From Dimorphilus gyrociliatus (Eukaryota > Annelida > Polychaeta > Dinophilidae): a DNA stretch of 64,000 nucleotides. The stretch spans positions 2,371,700 through 2,435,699 of the forward strand of contig CAJFCJ010000019.1 of the NCBI GenBank assembly GCA_904063045.1, in the 5' to 3' direction. Below are positions 12,001 through 24,237 of this stretch, piece after piece (positions within the stretch are counted from its first letter, which is position 1; every line of letters begins with the position of its first letter). A program made the translations under genes and the position numbers. The notes under the pieces were generated by a model, which saw only the letters and a list, made by a program, of their open reading frames with translations, did no database searches and had not been told where the DNA came from.

Positions 12001-13267
12001 ATTTGATCGCAGATTCAAGTCGGTAAAGAGAGACTTGATATTAACTGATAAAAATTTATATCTCATTGGAAGAGAAAAAGTAAAGAAAGGTCCTAAAAAA
12101 GGACAAATCTGTGAAGTAGTAAAGAGAAAAATCCCCATTCAGGAAATTGAAGCAATATCCTGCAGTTGTAGACAGGATGACTTTTTTGCTCTGCATATTA
12201 AAAATGAATATGGTTCTCTTTTGGAATGCACATTAAAAACAGAGTTTTTTACTGTTTTAAGTAAACAATTAAAAGAAAAATATGGAATGCCTTTAAATTT
12301 AAATATCAATAATAGTTATTCATTTGCTGTAAAGAAAGAAGGTTTTAGAGGTGGTGGTTCACGAAATGTCAATGTCAGCAGAGACACTGGTGATCGGCAG
12401 CTAGTTCATATGAGACGATACGAAAATGTTGCTAATGTATCTTCAGTATTGAAAACATCGATGAAAACTTTGACTATTCTTGTTCCTGATGGCTTACCTC
12501 CCGGAACTCAACCATCATCGACGCTCGAAAGAGCTGCTGGAAATGGACATCGACACAGCAAGCCAGCTATACAAAGCTTCCGTCCTACTGCTCCAACTGG
12601 AATGGCCTTACAAAGTAACATAGTTCCAAAAAGAAGCTCTGGAAAGGCTGCTCCATTCTTCCCAAGAGAAGGTGCTGAAGTTTATGCCTCACAGGCGAAA
12701 ACAAGAGTAGGACAAATGGATCAAAGTTTCTTACAACGTCTTCCCGATAGGGGCGATATGTAAGTTGTTAATAAGTCATATTCTTTTTTTTAATATCTAC
12801 TTATTATACTGTATTTTCTCTTTAATAGAACTGTTAAGCTACCTAACCCAAATAAGAATAGGGCACTGCCAAAACCACCTATTGGACCAAAACCTGTAAC
12901 AAGACAGTTAGTACCTAATTTTTATTGACAAAGATAACTTTAAATTCAATTTTCTTTTTTATTTATTTTTATTTTCATTTACTTTTTAGACCTCCACCAG
13001 CTAAAATTGCTGAAGCATTATACAGTTACACTAGTACAGATGTCGACGAAATGTCATTTAATGAAGGAGATCGAATTGAAATAATAAGCAGTAAGAAACG
13101 CTTTTTATTATTGTTTTTTTTACACAATTATTACCTTTATATTGAATCATAATTATTAATTATGAAAATTTTTATTTTTATTAGCCGATGGAGATTGGTG
13201 GAAAGGTAAATCTAAGGATGGAAAAATGAAATTAATACCGTACAACTATGTCAAACTTATAAACTGA
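9060..13267 (+). CDS. Long-tailed class I myosin (MYO1E/MYO1F type)
   Basis: Single-headed actin motor that links membranes to actin, for example in endocytosis. Exons: 9060-9062, 9303-9422, 9500-9589, 9664-9758, 9817-9994, 10078-10353, 10424-12759, 12829-12906, 12990-13090, 13185-13267; 1119 residues, matching the usual family length of about 1100. Order of domains: motor with P-loop GESGAGKT split by the intron before 9817, switch region NNNSSRF, actin-site segment [13 protein letters not shown]; one IQ motif ([16 protein letters not shown]); TH1 lipid-binding domain (GDYI, then YDRRF-like [12 protein letters not shown]); Gly/Pro-rich TH2 tail; C-terminal SH3 ([15 protein letters not shown], ending PYNYVKLIN). 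The first coding exon contains only the ATG. Domain order is diagnostic for the long-tailed subclass; no single-gene orthology is claimed. Confidence 0.93.
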
Positions 13268-13611
13268 ACTATATAAACAAATTTTTAAGTTTTATTAAAA
13301 AATTAATTATATATATACACAATCTTATTACACTGAAGGAGTTACTCGCTATTCGTGCAATTGAATGGGAATGAAGATCATTGATGGAGCAGAAGAGAAA
13401 AGTTGGAGAGATTATTAATAATTTATTTTAATATCTCTATTTACCTATTTTATTTCTATGTGTTGCTGTTCTTTTCATTTTATTATAAATAATAATTTAC
13501 AAATATTTAGTTTTAATCTAGCTTATGCTAGATGTCCATTATTTTTAAAATTCAAAATTACTTCATTTTAATTTTAATTAACTTCTCATTTTCAATCCAT
13601 CTTAATGATTA
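13268..13611. other. Intergenic between myosin I and calaxin-like gene
   Basis: AT-rich 344 bp holding the myosin 3' UTR and the short promoter region of the next gene. Nothing else seen. Confidence 0.6.
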
Positions 13612-14565
13612 ATGCTGCCACGTTTGGTTTTTATTGAAAGTTCTTCATCAACAACCGTTACAAAGCAGAAATTTGAAACAACAACCAATAGGCGTGCATT
13701 AAAATTACCAAATATTACTATTGATTTAAAAAAGTATTAAATTAATAATAATAATAATAATAATAATAAAAGAAGTAGATTTAAACGTTTATACTTTCTA
13801 TTTAGAAAAGAATCATCATCGACTGTTGAAGCTAAGATACGCAAATATGACGAGAAAAGAAATGTAATCGAAAGTAAATATAATTTATCTAAATATCGAA
13901 GGCGATCCCTAGTACTTGCCGAACGTAAAAGACGCATAAGAAAATTATCCGATGACGTTCGGTATCATATTATAAATCAATTGCAACTGGCGATTGTGAA
14001 ACAACATAATTATGAAAATATTGATTTAACGGCATTCAAATGGTTCTTGTTGATGAATTTCGGGTATACTCATTCGTTAGTTATCGAACGTTTATACAGA
14101 GCTGTTGAAAATTTGGGAGATGGTATTGTAAATATTAAATCTTGCTTGGAGTTATTTACAATCCTTTTAAATGGCGGCTTGGAAGGTAAAAGCCGTTTGG
14201 CCTTTTACGTATATGATATATCTGGGAAAGGATACATTCGTCGTCAAGATATTTTTTATTTCGTTAAGGGATCATTATCATGGGATATAAATGAAGTTCG
14301 TTCGGGTGGGGAAAAGGAATTATCTCTAATCGCTCTCCGATTACTTGATAAGGATAATGATGGATTAGTTAGCTGGCGGGATTTCATTCAGTCAGTGGAA
14401 GATAATCCCTTAGTACTAAATCTCCTAGCACCAATACTTCCGTCCGATTTTGAAATATCAGTGTTTTATTATCGTTCCCAAAATAACTATAAAAATAAGA
14501 AATATTTGAAAAGGCAAGATTCACTTGTTCTAAACCAAGAATTACGCAAGAACTATCTGCAATAA
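13612..14565 (+). CDS. Calaxin-like EF-hand protein (EFCAB1 family)
   Basis: Calcium sensor resembling calaxin/EFCAB1, which binds the outer-dynein-arm docking machinery in motile cilia. Exons 13612-13733 and 13806-14565; 293 residues. The start ATG is preceded in frame by a TGA. A basic N-terminal region of about 100 residues (Lys/Arg-rich) comes first, longer than usual for calaxin. Then come a calaxin-like core with NFGYTHSLVIERLYRAVE, a degenerate EF loop DISGKGYIRRQD and a canonical-looking loop DKDNDGLVSWRD near the C-terminus, followed by LVLNLLAPILP, which matches the family's ending. Only the last loop looks fully competent for calcium, with Asp rather than Glu at position 12. The intron carries an (AAT)n repeat. 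The family call rests on spacing and the C-terminal motif, so calaxin-like rather than strict orthologue. Confidence 0.72.
13742..13769. repeat. (AAT)n microsatellite
   Basis: About nine AAT units inside the single intron of the calaxin-like gene. Confidence 0.9.
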
Positions 14566-15687
14566 AAGCAAAAATTTTTCTCCTTAGTGTACTATAAAGG
14601 GTAATATCTCTTTGGCCAAAAAAATGAGACCTATCAAAGTAATCTTGTCAATAGATATTCATATTCTAGCTGTAAAGAATGTATGGCATTTTGTCAATTG
14701 TAAGCTATTTTATTTTACCCATTATAAAGGTTGTAGTTTAATTGACCTTTTTTAAGTGCAGTCTGACATCACTAAACGCATTTTTCGAATGTAAACATAC
14801 AATTATTATAGAACAAAAAACCAGTTGAATCATATTCAAGATAAATTTAAACTTGAACTATGAAATTCTGTGTGGTCAGTAATCAACTTTTAAATAGACC
14901 TATATCGTTATGAATAATACTAATACTTTATGCATTGTCAGGTAAAGGTTTCTCTATTTTCATTTTCATATTCAACCTATAAATTTAGGTAAAAAAAAAC
15001 CACATAACAAATATAAAACCACACTGTAGAGGATATTTTATTCGGTTTCAATAAGAACTTTGCTAATCTTACTGTAATACTATACTAATTAGCGCTGGAA
15101 AGAAATGGTTTTATTCCCTAATTAGGACGTATTTCTTTTGATTACATACTTTAGTAGGACAACAAAAATTTTTTTACCCCAAGCAGATTTTTTATAAATG
15201 ATGATGTAATTATAATTGTATGCCAATAATACAGTATAAATTTTTAAGGCAGATTATCGGATCATGTAATCCAAACACCTTATTTCAATAGCACTAGAGA
15301 TTAAGCTTTAGGTACATTTTACGAAATAATTGATTTTAGAAGGTAGATTATTCTTTCCGTTTAAAAACTATAACTAACTTAGAGTTGTTTATTCTTCAAC
15401 AATAAAAGCTTTAATGTTTAGAATATACAAATACAATAGAACTCAAACTAACTTAAAAACGATTAAATTTCAATTTTTACACCTCTGAAAGCACGTAATG
15501 GGTTATGTGAAAGGGGAGGGAGATGGGGAATGGACAGTAAGAATGACCAAATCAATAATAAAAACTTAAATAAACAATAATAACATAAAAACATTAATGC
15601 AATCATTAAGAAATTACATGTTTTTGTTCAAATAACTAACTACAGACTTCAGTTCCTAAATTTAAATAATCTAATTGTATAGATTGA
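14566..15687. other. Convergent intergenic region between calaxin-like gene and SLBP
   Basis: 1.1 kb of AT-rich sequence between two 3' ends. No open frame, RNA gene or repeat family recognised. Confidence 0.6.
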
Positions 15688-16614
15688 TTATTCAGCAATT
15701 GCTTCCAAACATTCGTCAATATTGAAATTCTTTGTAGTTTTATCTTCATCGTCGAATTCATGCAATCGCCTTCGCCATATTCTAATTTGTTGATCGAAAG
15801 AGCGTCTTGAGCAAACTTGAAGTTTATCAGGAGTTCGTGGGTCTTGAGAACTCCTCTGATTTCTAATTAATCGTTACGTAATTACAAATAATTACTTAAC
15901 AGTTTAACCAATTAACTTTTATCTTACCTTTTCACTTTGTCAGTGTAATTGAGATACTCGGACGTTTTCTTTCCATAATTAATTTGTTTTTCCCGGCGAG
16001 ATATGACTTGAGTATCGCTTTCCACGGGAAGCTGATACGGTCGGGATCTATTTGAATCTTTTAGCGGCCTGATAAACCAAATTTATTACCTACAATATTA
16101 CGACTCTGAGAACCAGAAAAGTGCTTACTTGTTCTGATGTTCGCTCAGGTGCAACTTTCTTTTCGATCTTATATTACGATCTCGTAGTTTTTGCGCTTTA
16201 AGATTTGCTTTTGAGTCTTCTTCTTCAACTTGTTCTGCCCATGACAAATTTTGCTTTTTCAAAGAATCTGATAGCCTACAAAAAGACAATGATAAACCGA
16301 TAAATACGACATTCAATCTCAGTACAAACATCTTAAAGTCATCATCGTCAACGCTACTTCTTTCTTCGTCTGAACTGTTTAATAATACTTATTGATTTAA
16401 TACTTGAAAAAAAAACAAACAATATTAGGCCTTACCTATTCACCGCTTTATCTAGGTCGCTATTTAATGGACTTCTAAAACCTCCGACGGCATCCTTTCT
16501 TCTCCGAAAGCTGTTTACAATTTGGGCGCGAAATTAATACTAGCAAACGTCATAAAATTAATAAATTTCAAACCCTGAATTCTTTTGATCTGGGGTACTT
16601 GATGTTGATTGCAT
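15688..16614 (-). CDS. SLBP: Histone mRNA stem-loop binding protein (SLBP)
   Basis: Binds the 3' stem-loop of replication-dependent histone mRNAs and drives their processing and translation. Exons on the minus strand: 16574-16614, 16436-16510, 16330-16374, 16129-16275, 15928-16068, 15688-15862; 207 residues. The N-terminal part contains SWAEQVEEED followed by a basic stretch, as in the SLBP amino-terminal region. The RNA-binding domain starts at RREKQINYGKKTSEY and continues, after an intron, with TPDKLQVCSRRSFDQQIRIW. The TPNK phosphorylation motif of the family appears as TPDK, keeping the Thr-Pro. The C-terminal tail is short and acidic, ending CLEAIAE. Two donors are atypical (GTTTGA after 16574, GTTTGT after 16330), but all phases agree. 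Its start lies 339 bp from that of the divergent Bcl-2-like gene. Confidence 0.9.
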
Positions 16615-16953
16615 TTCTTCGGCCAGGTTAAAACTTCCTATAAACTAGAAACTTCAATTAAAATCACTTTACGGGTAAATTAACAGTTATATTGTTTCGC
16701 GCCCATATTGAATCTATCTATGAAGTGGTTCCCTGTCGGATACTTGAACCAGTTTAATATAGTCTAGTTTTTATCGAGCCTTGTGAGCGAAGCTGTCAAA
16801 TAGGACTATTAAAAAGTTCACCACGCATGCGTCAATATTTTCACTGTTCATTCGGTGCACAAAGATCCGTGCTAGAGGCCAACTGTACATGTCTCAACAG
16901 TTTTCGTAAGTCTGCACTGCGAGAAATGATACCGAACGACAATTATTGAAGAC

Positions 16954-17757
16954 ATGTATAGGATGTTTAGGTCATATTCACGGAAGTTGCCGTTAGATAC
17001 AACAACCGTTATATCAAATTTAGTCGATTACGTCAACAATGGAAAACGAAACAATATCAAATATGGCCTGATTAATGCTATCGATACACTTTCGTATGAT
17101 AACTCTTTCGAATTGACGAATATGGCGGAGAAAATTCCAATAGATGACATAAAGTTGTTAAATAAGAGCCTGCATAGGGTAATGGAGAGTATGTTCGGAG
17201 ATGGGAAAATTAGTTATGAAAGGATCTTGGGTTTGATTGTATTTGGAGGATTTCTTTGTAAAAAATGCTCTAAATATGGAGTCGAAAATAATGAGGTTGA
17301 AGTAATTAAGAAAATATTAGGGGAATTTGTAGATAAAAACTTGCTCGACTGGTTGCATAAATTGGGTGGATGGGTAATTATTTTGCTCCTCTTTTACTGT
17401 ATCTTACTTTATAATAATAAATTTACGCACGAAAATATCATTAATTTCAACTTAAAACATTTTTACTCTAAAAATTCACATAAAAAATTTCTTTTTACGA
17501 ATATCAAATGCTTTAAACATTTTGATTCAACTCAATTATCAAACTTTATCCTATTTCTATTGCTTCTAAAGAATTTGTTCTATTAGTATCTTATGAGCTA
17601 TTGAAAGTTTTCTTATAAATATTTAATGAATGAAAAAAATAATTGACAGGAAAGTTTTTACGACTACTTTGATCCTAAAAGTGAAAGTTTTGGTGAAAAA
17701 CTCCTCCAGAATGGTCTAAGTGCTGCCAAAATAATAATATCTTCTCTTCAAGTTTAG
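16954..17757 (+). CDS. Bcl-2 family apoptosis regulator
   Basis: Bcl-2-fold protein of 175 residues controlling mitochondrial cell death. Exons 16954-17373 and 17650-17757. A possible BH3-like stretch is LINAIDTLSYDNSFEL. The BH1 region reads FGDGKISYERILGLIVFGGF, and BH2 reads DWLHKLGGW followed by ESFYDYF. The intron falls directly after the GGW Trp codon, a position shared by Bcl-2-family genes in animals and strong support for homology. The start ATG has an in-frame TGA upstream at 16927-16929. The protein ends soon after BH2 with no hydrophobic tail anchor, so membrane targeting would differ from BCL2/BAX. Pro- or anti-apoptotic role cannot be decided from sequence. AATAAA at 17946-17951 may be its polyadenylation signal. 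Confidence 0.82.
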
Positions 17758-18072
17758 CACTAAGGAAGAAGGATATTTTGAACAATTTTACTTGAATATT
17801 TTCTTTAATTACGATATCTATTTATTTTTTATGCTTTGAGTCTATGTAAAGTATAAATGTTGAATTTTTCGACTATAAAAAGCGTTAGTTACAAGTTAAA
17901 TGTTTATGCAAGAAAAGTATGAACAAAATCAAGTGCAATCGATAAAATAAATCGCCGATAAAACAGACATTACTTTACCAAGTTTTTTTATACACTCATT
18001 CAATGAATTCGTAACTTCTCTTAAATCTTCAACGTATAAATATTAGCTTAATGTTGGCTAATTAATTAACCT

Positions 18073-19657
18073 CTAGATTCCTCCTATTTCATTAACAGAT
18101 AACAATCGTTTTGTTTCAGAAAAATCGCCTCTGTTACAGCCGTTTTTAAGTGTCAATAAATCAGTATCAAGTAGTAATTGATGATTAGCTTTTTTGTAAT
18201 CTAACGCCTCTGGTCGTATTGTTTTTAATTGTTTATGATATTCAACGGTTGTCCTCAAATTAGATACAATCTGAAAAAGAAAATAATGAGTCTTGCTTTG
18301 GACAGCATAAAATAATATTCTTTTTAAGCAAATTTCCATTCATGTTTTCACTTCAGAGTATTATCGGATTAATATGATAATAGTATTCTGTCATAATACA
18401 AAAATATAAATGAAAAACTTACTTCTGAGACATATTCTAATTTATTATTCACTCTTTTCACAACTGATCCAATTTTATAGTTGAAGTCACCTACATCTGA
18501 TTCGTTACGACCACACCATGGAAATATATCACTATCAAAAGTTTGAGAGAACATGCTTATTTGTTGAGAAACTTCATTAATTTCAATTTCTAGCTGTTTC
18601 AAAAGTCTCTCTCTGTCTTCATTGGTTCCCCTTTCAATGTTTATTTGATCGATATTTATCTCTGGTTGCTTGTTCTCCTCTCTATTATGCTAAGAAGAGA
18701 TAACATTATTAGCTTTATCAGTTAAAAAAATAGTAGAATTAATAAAGCTATGCTAACAGATACAAGATATCTACTAACAATGTCACAATTATTTAAACTC
18801 TTATCGAGCTGTGTTAAGTCTGGAATGGCCGGATCATTGATGTTATAACCTTGCTGTTTCCACCTATTATGTATGGATTTTTCGATAGATATCGGCACAA
18901 TATGCACATCAGGAGCAAATAAATCATCAAAATTTTCTCCTCTTGATAACACATCGATAAATTTACAATTTTCTTCATACTGATCAGCCAATGAGGGATG
19001 TAATCTATTGGGAAAAAACGTGTTTAGAGATATAAGTATAGCATATTTAAGTAACACAGTACCTATCTCCAATATCCACAAGAAAATCTCTGTCATACTT
19101 TTCTTTTATTTCGACATATTTTATTAGCTTCCTAAAAAATAAGAGCTGTTTTGCTGGTGGACAACTTCCCTAAGTATATGAAAAACAATATAATTGGATT
19201 TTAAATTGATTATTTATTTACTCACTGTAATTAAATCGATATCTTCCCTTTTGCATAAACCCAATAGTGTAGAGACAAATAGTAAATCTAAAATCACAAA
19301 GAATTTTTTAATAGTTTAAAAATACATCAAAAAGTATCATTCTCAGCATACTTCGAATTTTTTCATTTGAAAAGTTTCCAAAGTTTTTCTCAGAGTCAAG
19401 TATTAATGATAAAGATGGATCAAGAGTTTCAAAAAGCCACTTTAAAATCCTAAATCTCACTTCATTGGGCGATAATAAAAGCTCTCCAACCCAACTCTCT
19501 GTAAAATCTTCAATGAATGGGCATTTTAATTCCTGTTCTCAGAGAAGAGTAATTAACTATGATTTCATGTGAAATTACGTTCCAAACTCACTAAAAGAGA
19601 TCTCGTGATTTTCGTGAGAAAGTAGGAAGTTTTTTGTTTATCCTTTTTAGCGCTCAT
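18073..19657 (-). CDS. HAUS7: HAUS augmin-like complex subunit 7
   Basis: Subunit of augmin, which recruits gamma-tubulin to spindle microtubules for branching nucleation. Exons: 19592-19657, 19352-19532, 19226-19287, 19063-19169, 18779-19004, 18423-18689, 18073-18270. The N-terminal domain contains LKCPFIEDF followed by GELLLSPNEVRFRILKWLF, the recognisable HAUS7 signature, then LLGLCKREDIDLIT and CPPAKQLLFFRKL. The remainder is helical and partly coiled coil (RERLLKQLEIEINEVSQQIS), as in the family. About 324 residues, close to the human length. All exon phases agree. The stop codon at 18073 is followed by a short convergent gap to the Bcl-2-like gene. The start is 222 bp from the MBD2/3 start, so the two likely share a bidirectional promoter. 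Confidence 0.86.
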
Positions 19658-19879
19658 ATCAGAAATTCCAAAAAAAGCGGAATCCCTACAGTCAAAACAT
19701 TTAATCAAGCTTTTAGTATGGCTCTTATTCAGGGCGCTACCTGAAACCCTTTAAAGTAGAACATATTAAGTAGCCTGATTAAAAAAACCTAAAATAAGGA
19801 ACTTCCGTTTCCTCCCTCATTGTTTGGGCATATTAGACTTATTACTTGAGGATCGGCAGGTTTTGGGATTTTTAATGCC

Positions 19880-20943
19880 ATGTCTACATCATCAGATATA
19901 GCTGGATTACCATCCGGATGGGCTCGAGAAGAAACTACTCGTAAAACTGGTATATCGGCAGGAAAAGTGGACGTTTATTATCACGGGTAAGCATATAATC
20001 ATTGTCTCATCACCTAATTAATCCCATTTCTAAATTCTACCGATAATAGACCAGACGGGCTCATTGTAAGAAGTAAACCTGAGCTGGCTAGAGCACTTGA
20101 AGGAAAGGTAGATTTGAGCTGTTTTGATTATAAATCGGGCAAGATTCTTCAAGGCTCTTTAAGAAAAAGTAAATCCAGGATGAGAACTATAACAGATGGT
20201 CGAGGTAAACTCATATATAAGAAGTATATTTTCTAAATTTGAAATTTTTTTTAATTATAGCTGGATATAGACATGATTCAAATCTTGTGTTGCCTATTCG
20301 CCAAACTGCCTCAATTTTTAAACAACCGGTTACTGTAATTAGAACTCAACCAAAGAGCCAAACGCGAAATGATATAAAACATGGCAGTCAAGAGCCACCA
20401 AGACAACTATTTTGGGAAAGACGATTGCGATCCTTGTTTGCCCGAAATATAAAGGGATCAAAATTCGAACCACTGAGCCTACCTTCCAAATTTCAACGTT
20501 GGTATTAATTAGATGTGACCCTATTTTTGATATTAATTATTTATCTACATTATATTCCAAAATAGCCTCTCTAGAGGATTTAACGTACGAAAACATGTTG
20601 CAAAGCATTGCTGCAATTCTGCATTTAAATCAAAAACCAGTAACTGGTCAGTGCACACCTAAAAATGCTTTAAGGCAAAACCCCGCTGTTTTGACTAACC
20701 CAGATCAGCCAGTCATTCAGGTAACGTGCAGTTTTCACACTCATACAAACTCTTTTAAGATAACTTGTATAATAATTGTCTTGTAAATAGGCTGTAGTCG
20801 TGACGGAAGATGATATTCGACAACAACAACACAAAGTATCGGAAACTCGAAAAGAATTAGAAAAAGTTATTAAGCTTTGTGAAAAATTGAACCATCAACC
20901 TCTTCCAAAGGACGATTTCGAAGATGAACCAATGGATTCTTAA
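19880..20943 (+). CDS. Methyl-CpG-binding domain protein 2/3
   Basis: Component of the NuRD chromatin-remodelling/deacetylase complex. Exons: 19880-19986, 20050-20204, 20261-20497, 20566-20720, 20791-20943; 268 residues. The MBD covers about residues 8-70 (LPSGWAREETTRKTG, SAGKVDVYYHGPDG, VRSKPELARAL). It keeps the Lys and Tyr of the AGK..DVYY segment and both Arg positions (TTRKTG and VRSKP) that MBD2 uses for methyl-CpG; human MBD3 has lost the Lys/Tyr pair. The p55-binding-like region SNLVLPIRQTASIFKQPVT and PPRQLFWERRL follow, then the C-terminal coiled coil that pairs with p66 (VVTEDDIRQQQHKVSETRK) and an acidic end. The donor after 20497 is an unusual GTTGGT; the phase requires it. Single ancestral-type MBD2/3, methyl-binding competent by inference. 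Confidence 0.92.
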
Positions 20944-21079
20944 ATGTTTATTTATACTTGTATATATATATAGCTATGTTATAGAAAGTGCTGGAACGTA
21001 GAGTTTTAATAGTTTTGAAATAATAAAAAAATCAATTATAAAATCATATAAAGAACAGTAGAAAAGAGTTTTTTTTTAT

Positions 21080-22868
21080 CTATATGCTACTTTGTTCGTT
21101 ACAGACTGTATTATCGTCATTATCTAAAGGTTTTTCATTATCTTGAGCGGTTTTCAAATGCATCATGTCGTCAGCATTAACTCTAGCAATGATTTCGTCA
21201 ACAGTCGTATAATGGGTTGAATAACTACGAACGACATCTAGAATTTCCTCTTTTTGAGTGGAGAGTAGCTGATTTCGTAGGAATTCAACTTCTCTAACAA
21301 GGAGAGATCTGTCTCTTAAAAGGTTTTGTTGCTGCGTTAAAAGTTCAACTATTTGAGATGCTGTATTTCCACCATGTTCATCTAGTTGTCGAATTCTTTC
21401 CCGTAATTTTTCATGGAGTACACCGTGTGCGTGATTTTGTTGTTCAAAGTCATCTAATCTCTCTTGAGCTTTGTTTAAACGTTCCCTTAGAATTTGATTT
21501 TGAGATTTTAACTTACTGTTCTCTTTTCTAGGAAATACAAGGATAATTTTAGACATGATAAGATAAAAGCCTGATTATGACATCTCACCTGTATTTGCTA
21601 TTGCAAAAGCTCAATTTTTCGGTCAAATTGTGACACTCTGATCTCAGCTGGTCGACTAGATGACGTTGAGCATTTGCTATATCTTCGAATTCAATTGTTC
21701 TTTTAGCTGTAAAAGATTAAAGTGGACAAGGACTATTGTTTTATGGCGAAATATAGGACTCACCACTCTTTGTCTCTAAAGTATCCAAAAGCACATTAAG
21801 TTCTTGCTCTCTTTTCTGAGCTTGTAAAGATAATGATTTTAAGTCATCACTACGATTTTTTTCAATCGTCTCCTTAGCCAATTTAGCACCATGAGCATCT
21901 CTTTCTAACTCTTGTAGCCTATTCATTAATTCAATACAGTTTTCTTTAGAATCTATAAGCTGTTTTTCAGCCGTAGCTAATCTTCTTTGAAGGTTATCAT
22001 TTTCCATTTGCAATCTTTCCTTTTCTTTTGTAGAGTCGTTGATAGTTTTCTCCAAATGAACTCGCATTTTTCTCATTTCATTAATAGCTGCATTACGTTC
22101 AATAGTTGAATGGGTTGCTGTCATTTTCATTGAGTCAGTTGCATGGCCGTAGTTGAAGTCATATTTTGATAATTCTTCCTTCAACCTCTCAACTTCCGCC
22201 AACAGATCTACTTTGTCCCTGCAAACAGTTTCCAACTCTGATTTGGCTTTTATGAACGAAGAGGACGCTGTGTTCAATTTTTCGTTTAGATCATTTAACT
22301 CATCAGCCACCTCCTTGCGAATAATACTTCGTTCCTCGACCATTTTTGCTGCAGTCTCTTCAGTATGTTTTTCCATTCTGAGATGCATTTCAGCCAATCT
22401 CTCCCTAAGCTGCTCTTTTTCATATAAGGCTTGAGTTCTCTCTAATTGAGACTCTTCAACGAATGCTACACTTTGCTTTACTTGTTCGTATGCCTCCTGT
22501 TCCCTAGACCTAGAAACGTTTAGTTGTTTTTGAGCCTCTAACATTTTTTGAGCCAATTCATCTCTCTCTTTCGTAATATTTTCAACAGCTTTATTAGGTG
22601 TTGTTGAAGATGTAGACAGAACAGCTTCATTTCTACCACAACTAACGCACAATCCAGTCAGTATTTGATCAGGAGACACATTCAATGCATTTTTCAATCT
22701 TAATTCGGATTTAACGTCTTCTAATTCTTTACTTTTTTCTTCTAATTCGGTTCTAATAATGTTTACGTGTAAAGAATAATAAATTATAATTTAATAACTT
22801 ACTTTAAATGATTAACTTGAACTTCAAGCCGATTAGCTTTCGTGTAGTGTAAAGTTTTTAATTTTTCC

Positions 22869-22908
<40 letters not shown>

Positions 22909-23997
22909 GGATAGAGAACAAAAAAGATAAATTACATAATGAATTTTCTATTATGTTTAATGAAATTAGTTTAAAAAAACCTTACAATTTCTCTTTGCCA
23001 TGTTGATAAGTCAGCTTTTGAATATTCATTTCTTTCATTGGTTATCGCTGCTCCTAATAATTGGTTTTCTTGTAGCTTTAAAATTAAAATTAATTGAATT
23101 AGTAGTTAACTCGAAGAATGTTAATTACATGAGCGGTTTCAAACGTGTCTTGTTGGAGCATTAGATTAATTAATCCGGATTTTAATTCCTCATGTAATAC
23201 GTTGTTTTCTTCAACAACTGTAAGGAGCTTAGTACGAAATTCTTGAAGTTGTTCCTAATAATAAACGATTTATTATATCTATTTGAATAATTGAACTTGT
23301 TCAAATTGAATAAATTACTTTTAAGTACTCATTTTCATTTTCAACATGCTTTAAGAGAATTGATTGTTTCTTTAAAATAGGTACAACTTCCTCTGGTTTT
23401 GGTAGAAATCCTTCATAGTGATAATCTTTGTAAGAAGTCTTATTTGAAATAATTTTATAAGATTAATTTGTATAGATGCTTGATTAAAGATTTCACATAC
23501 TCGCTCATTAAATAAAACATTTCTATCATCTCTTCCCTTAGGATTGTTAATCAACTTCTGCAAATCGTGAACAGCTCTCGAGTAAGTTCTGTCACTGAAT
23601 TCCGTTTGCCTATTCTCTGTGTACAGACTATCATACTGGTTTCGTCTAGTTAGCTTTTGCTGAATAGAAGGATAGGTCGAAAAAGCTTCTTGCAAATCTT
23701 GGTGCGATCCCAGTGCTTTATCTTGAAAATTTTAAAAATATATTAGTAAACACAACGCCATCTGTGAAGTACCGCTAACTAAACGTGTTTGAACGAGTTT
23801 ACAATTAAAATTCGAAATCGAAAAATTTACGAAATTGGAATGCGAATCAAAATAAAATTTGAACTATTCATTTCCATGTTCAATGCATTTTTAGATTGTC
23901 TTCCCTTGTTTTGAAATAATGAAAACCCAGGCAATAAAAAATTCATACCTCGGAGGGAATGTTTGTAATGATCGTAAGTTAGCTCCGTATCATTCAT
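21080..23997 (-). CDS. SDCCAG8: SDCCAG8 centrosomal/ciliary coiled-coil protein
   Basis: Centriolar distal-appendage-associated coiled-coil protein needed for ciliogenesis (Bardet-Biedl/nephronophthisis family in humans). Exons: 23949-23997, 23501-23721, 23319-23438, 23129-23254, 22986-23075, 22803-22867, 21764-22752, 21589-21706, 21080-21527; 741 residues (human about 713). N-terminus MNDTELTYDHYKHSLRDKA resembles the family start. Middle diagnostic stretch GLCVSCGRNEAVL, then ERDELAQKM and EQEAYEQVKQS. C-terminal match HAHGVLHEKLRERIRQLDEH followed by IVELLTQQQNLL. Almost entirely coiled coil. Start lies 240 bp from the divergent SPEF1 start. The intron between 22867 and 22986 holds a (GA)n repeat. 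Confidence 0.92.
22876..22905. repeat. (GA)n microsatellite
   Basis: About 15 GA units in an SDCCAG8 intron, just upstream (in the gene's direction) of the exon at 22803-22867; on the transcript this is a (CU)n pyrimidine tract close to the acceptor. Confidence 0.9.
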
Positions 23998-24237
23998 TTA
24001 TCAAGGTTTCATTTATTAATTGATAAAACAAACCATGTAACAGAACAAACTATATAATAAAAAGGATTCAAATTATAAAATAGCAATTCTTTTGGATTTT
24101 CTTCAATGCATACTGCAACATAGGAACCAGTCTAAAATCCTAAGAAATTAAGTGCGGCCCTGAATGTAAACAATTTCAAGTCTGCCTAGATTCGGCACGA
24201 ATTTCTTAACTTTTGACTGAAATGTAATTTACAAATT

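Noticed and set aside
10816-12138. Three antisense open frames over the myosin gene
   Set aside because: Shadows of the conserved sense coding sequence.
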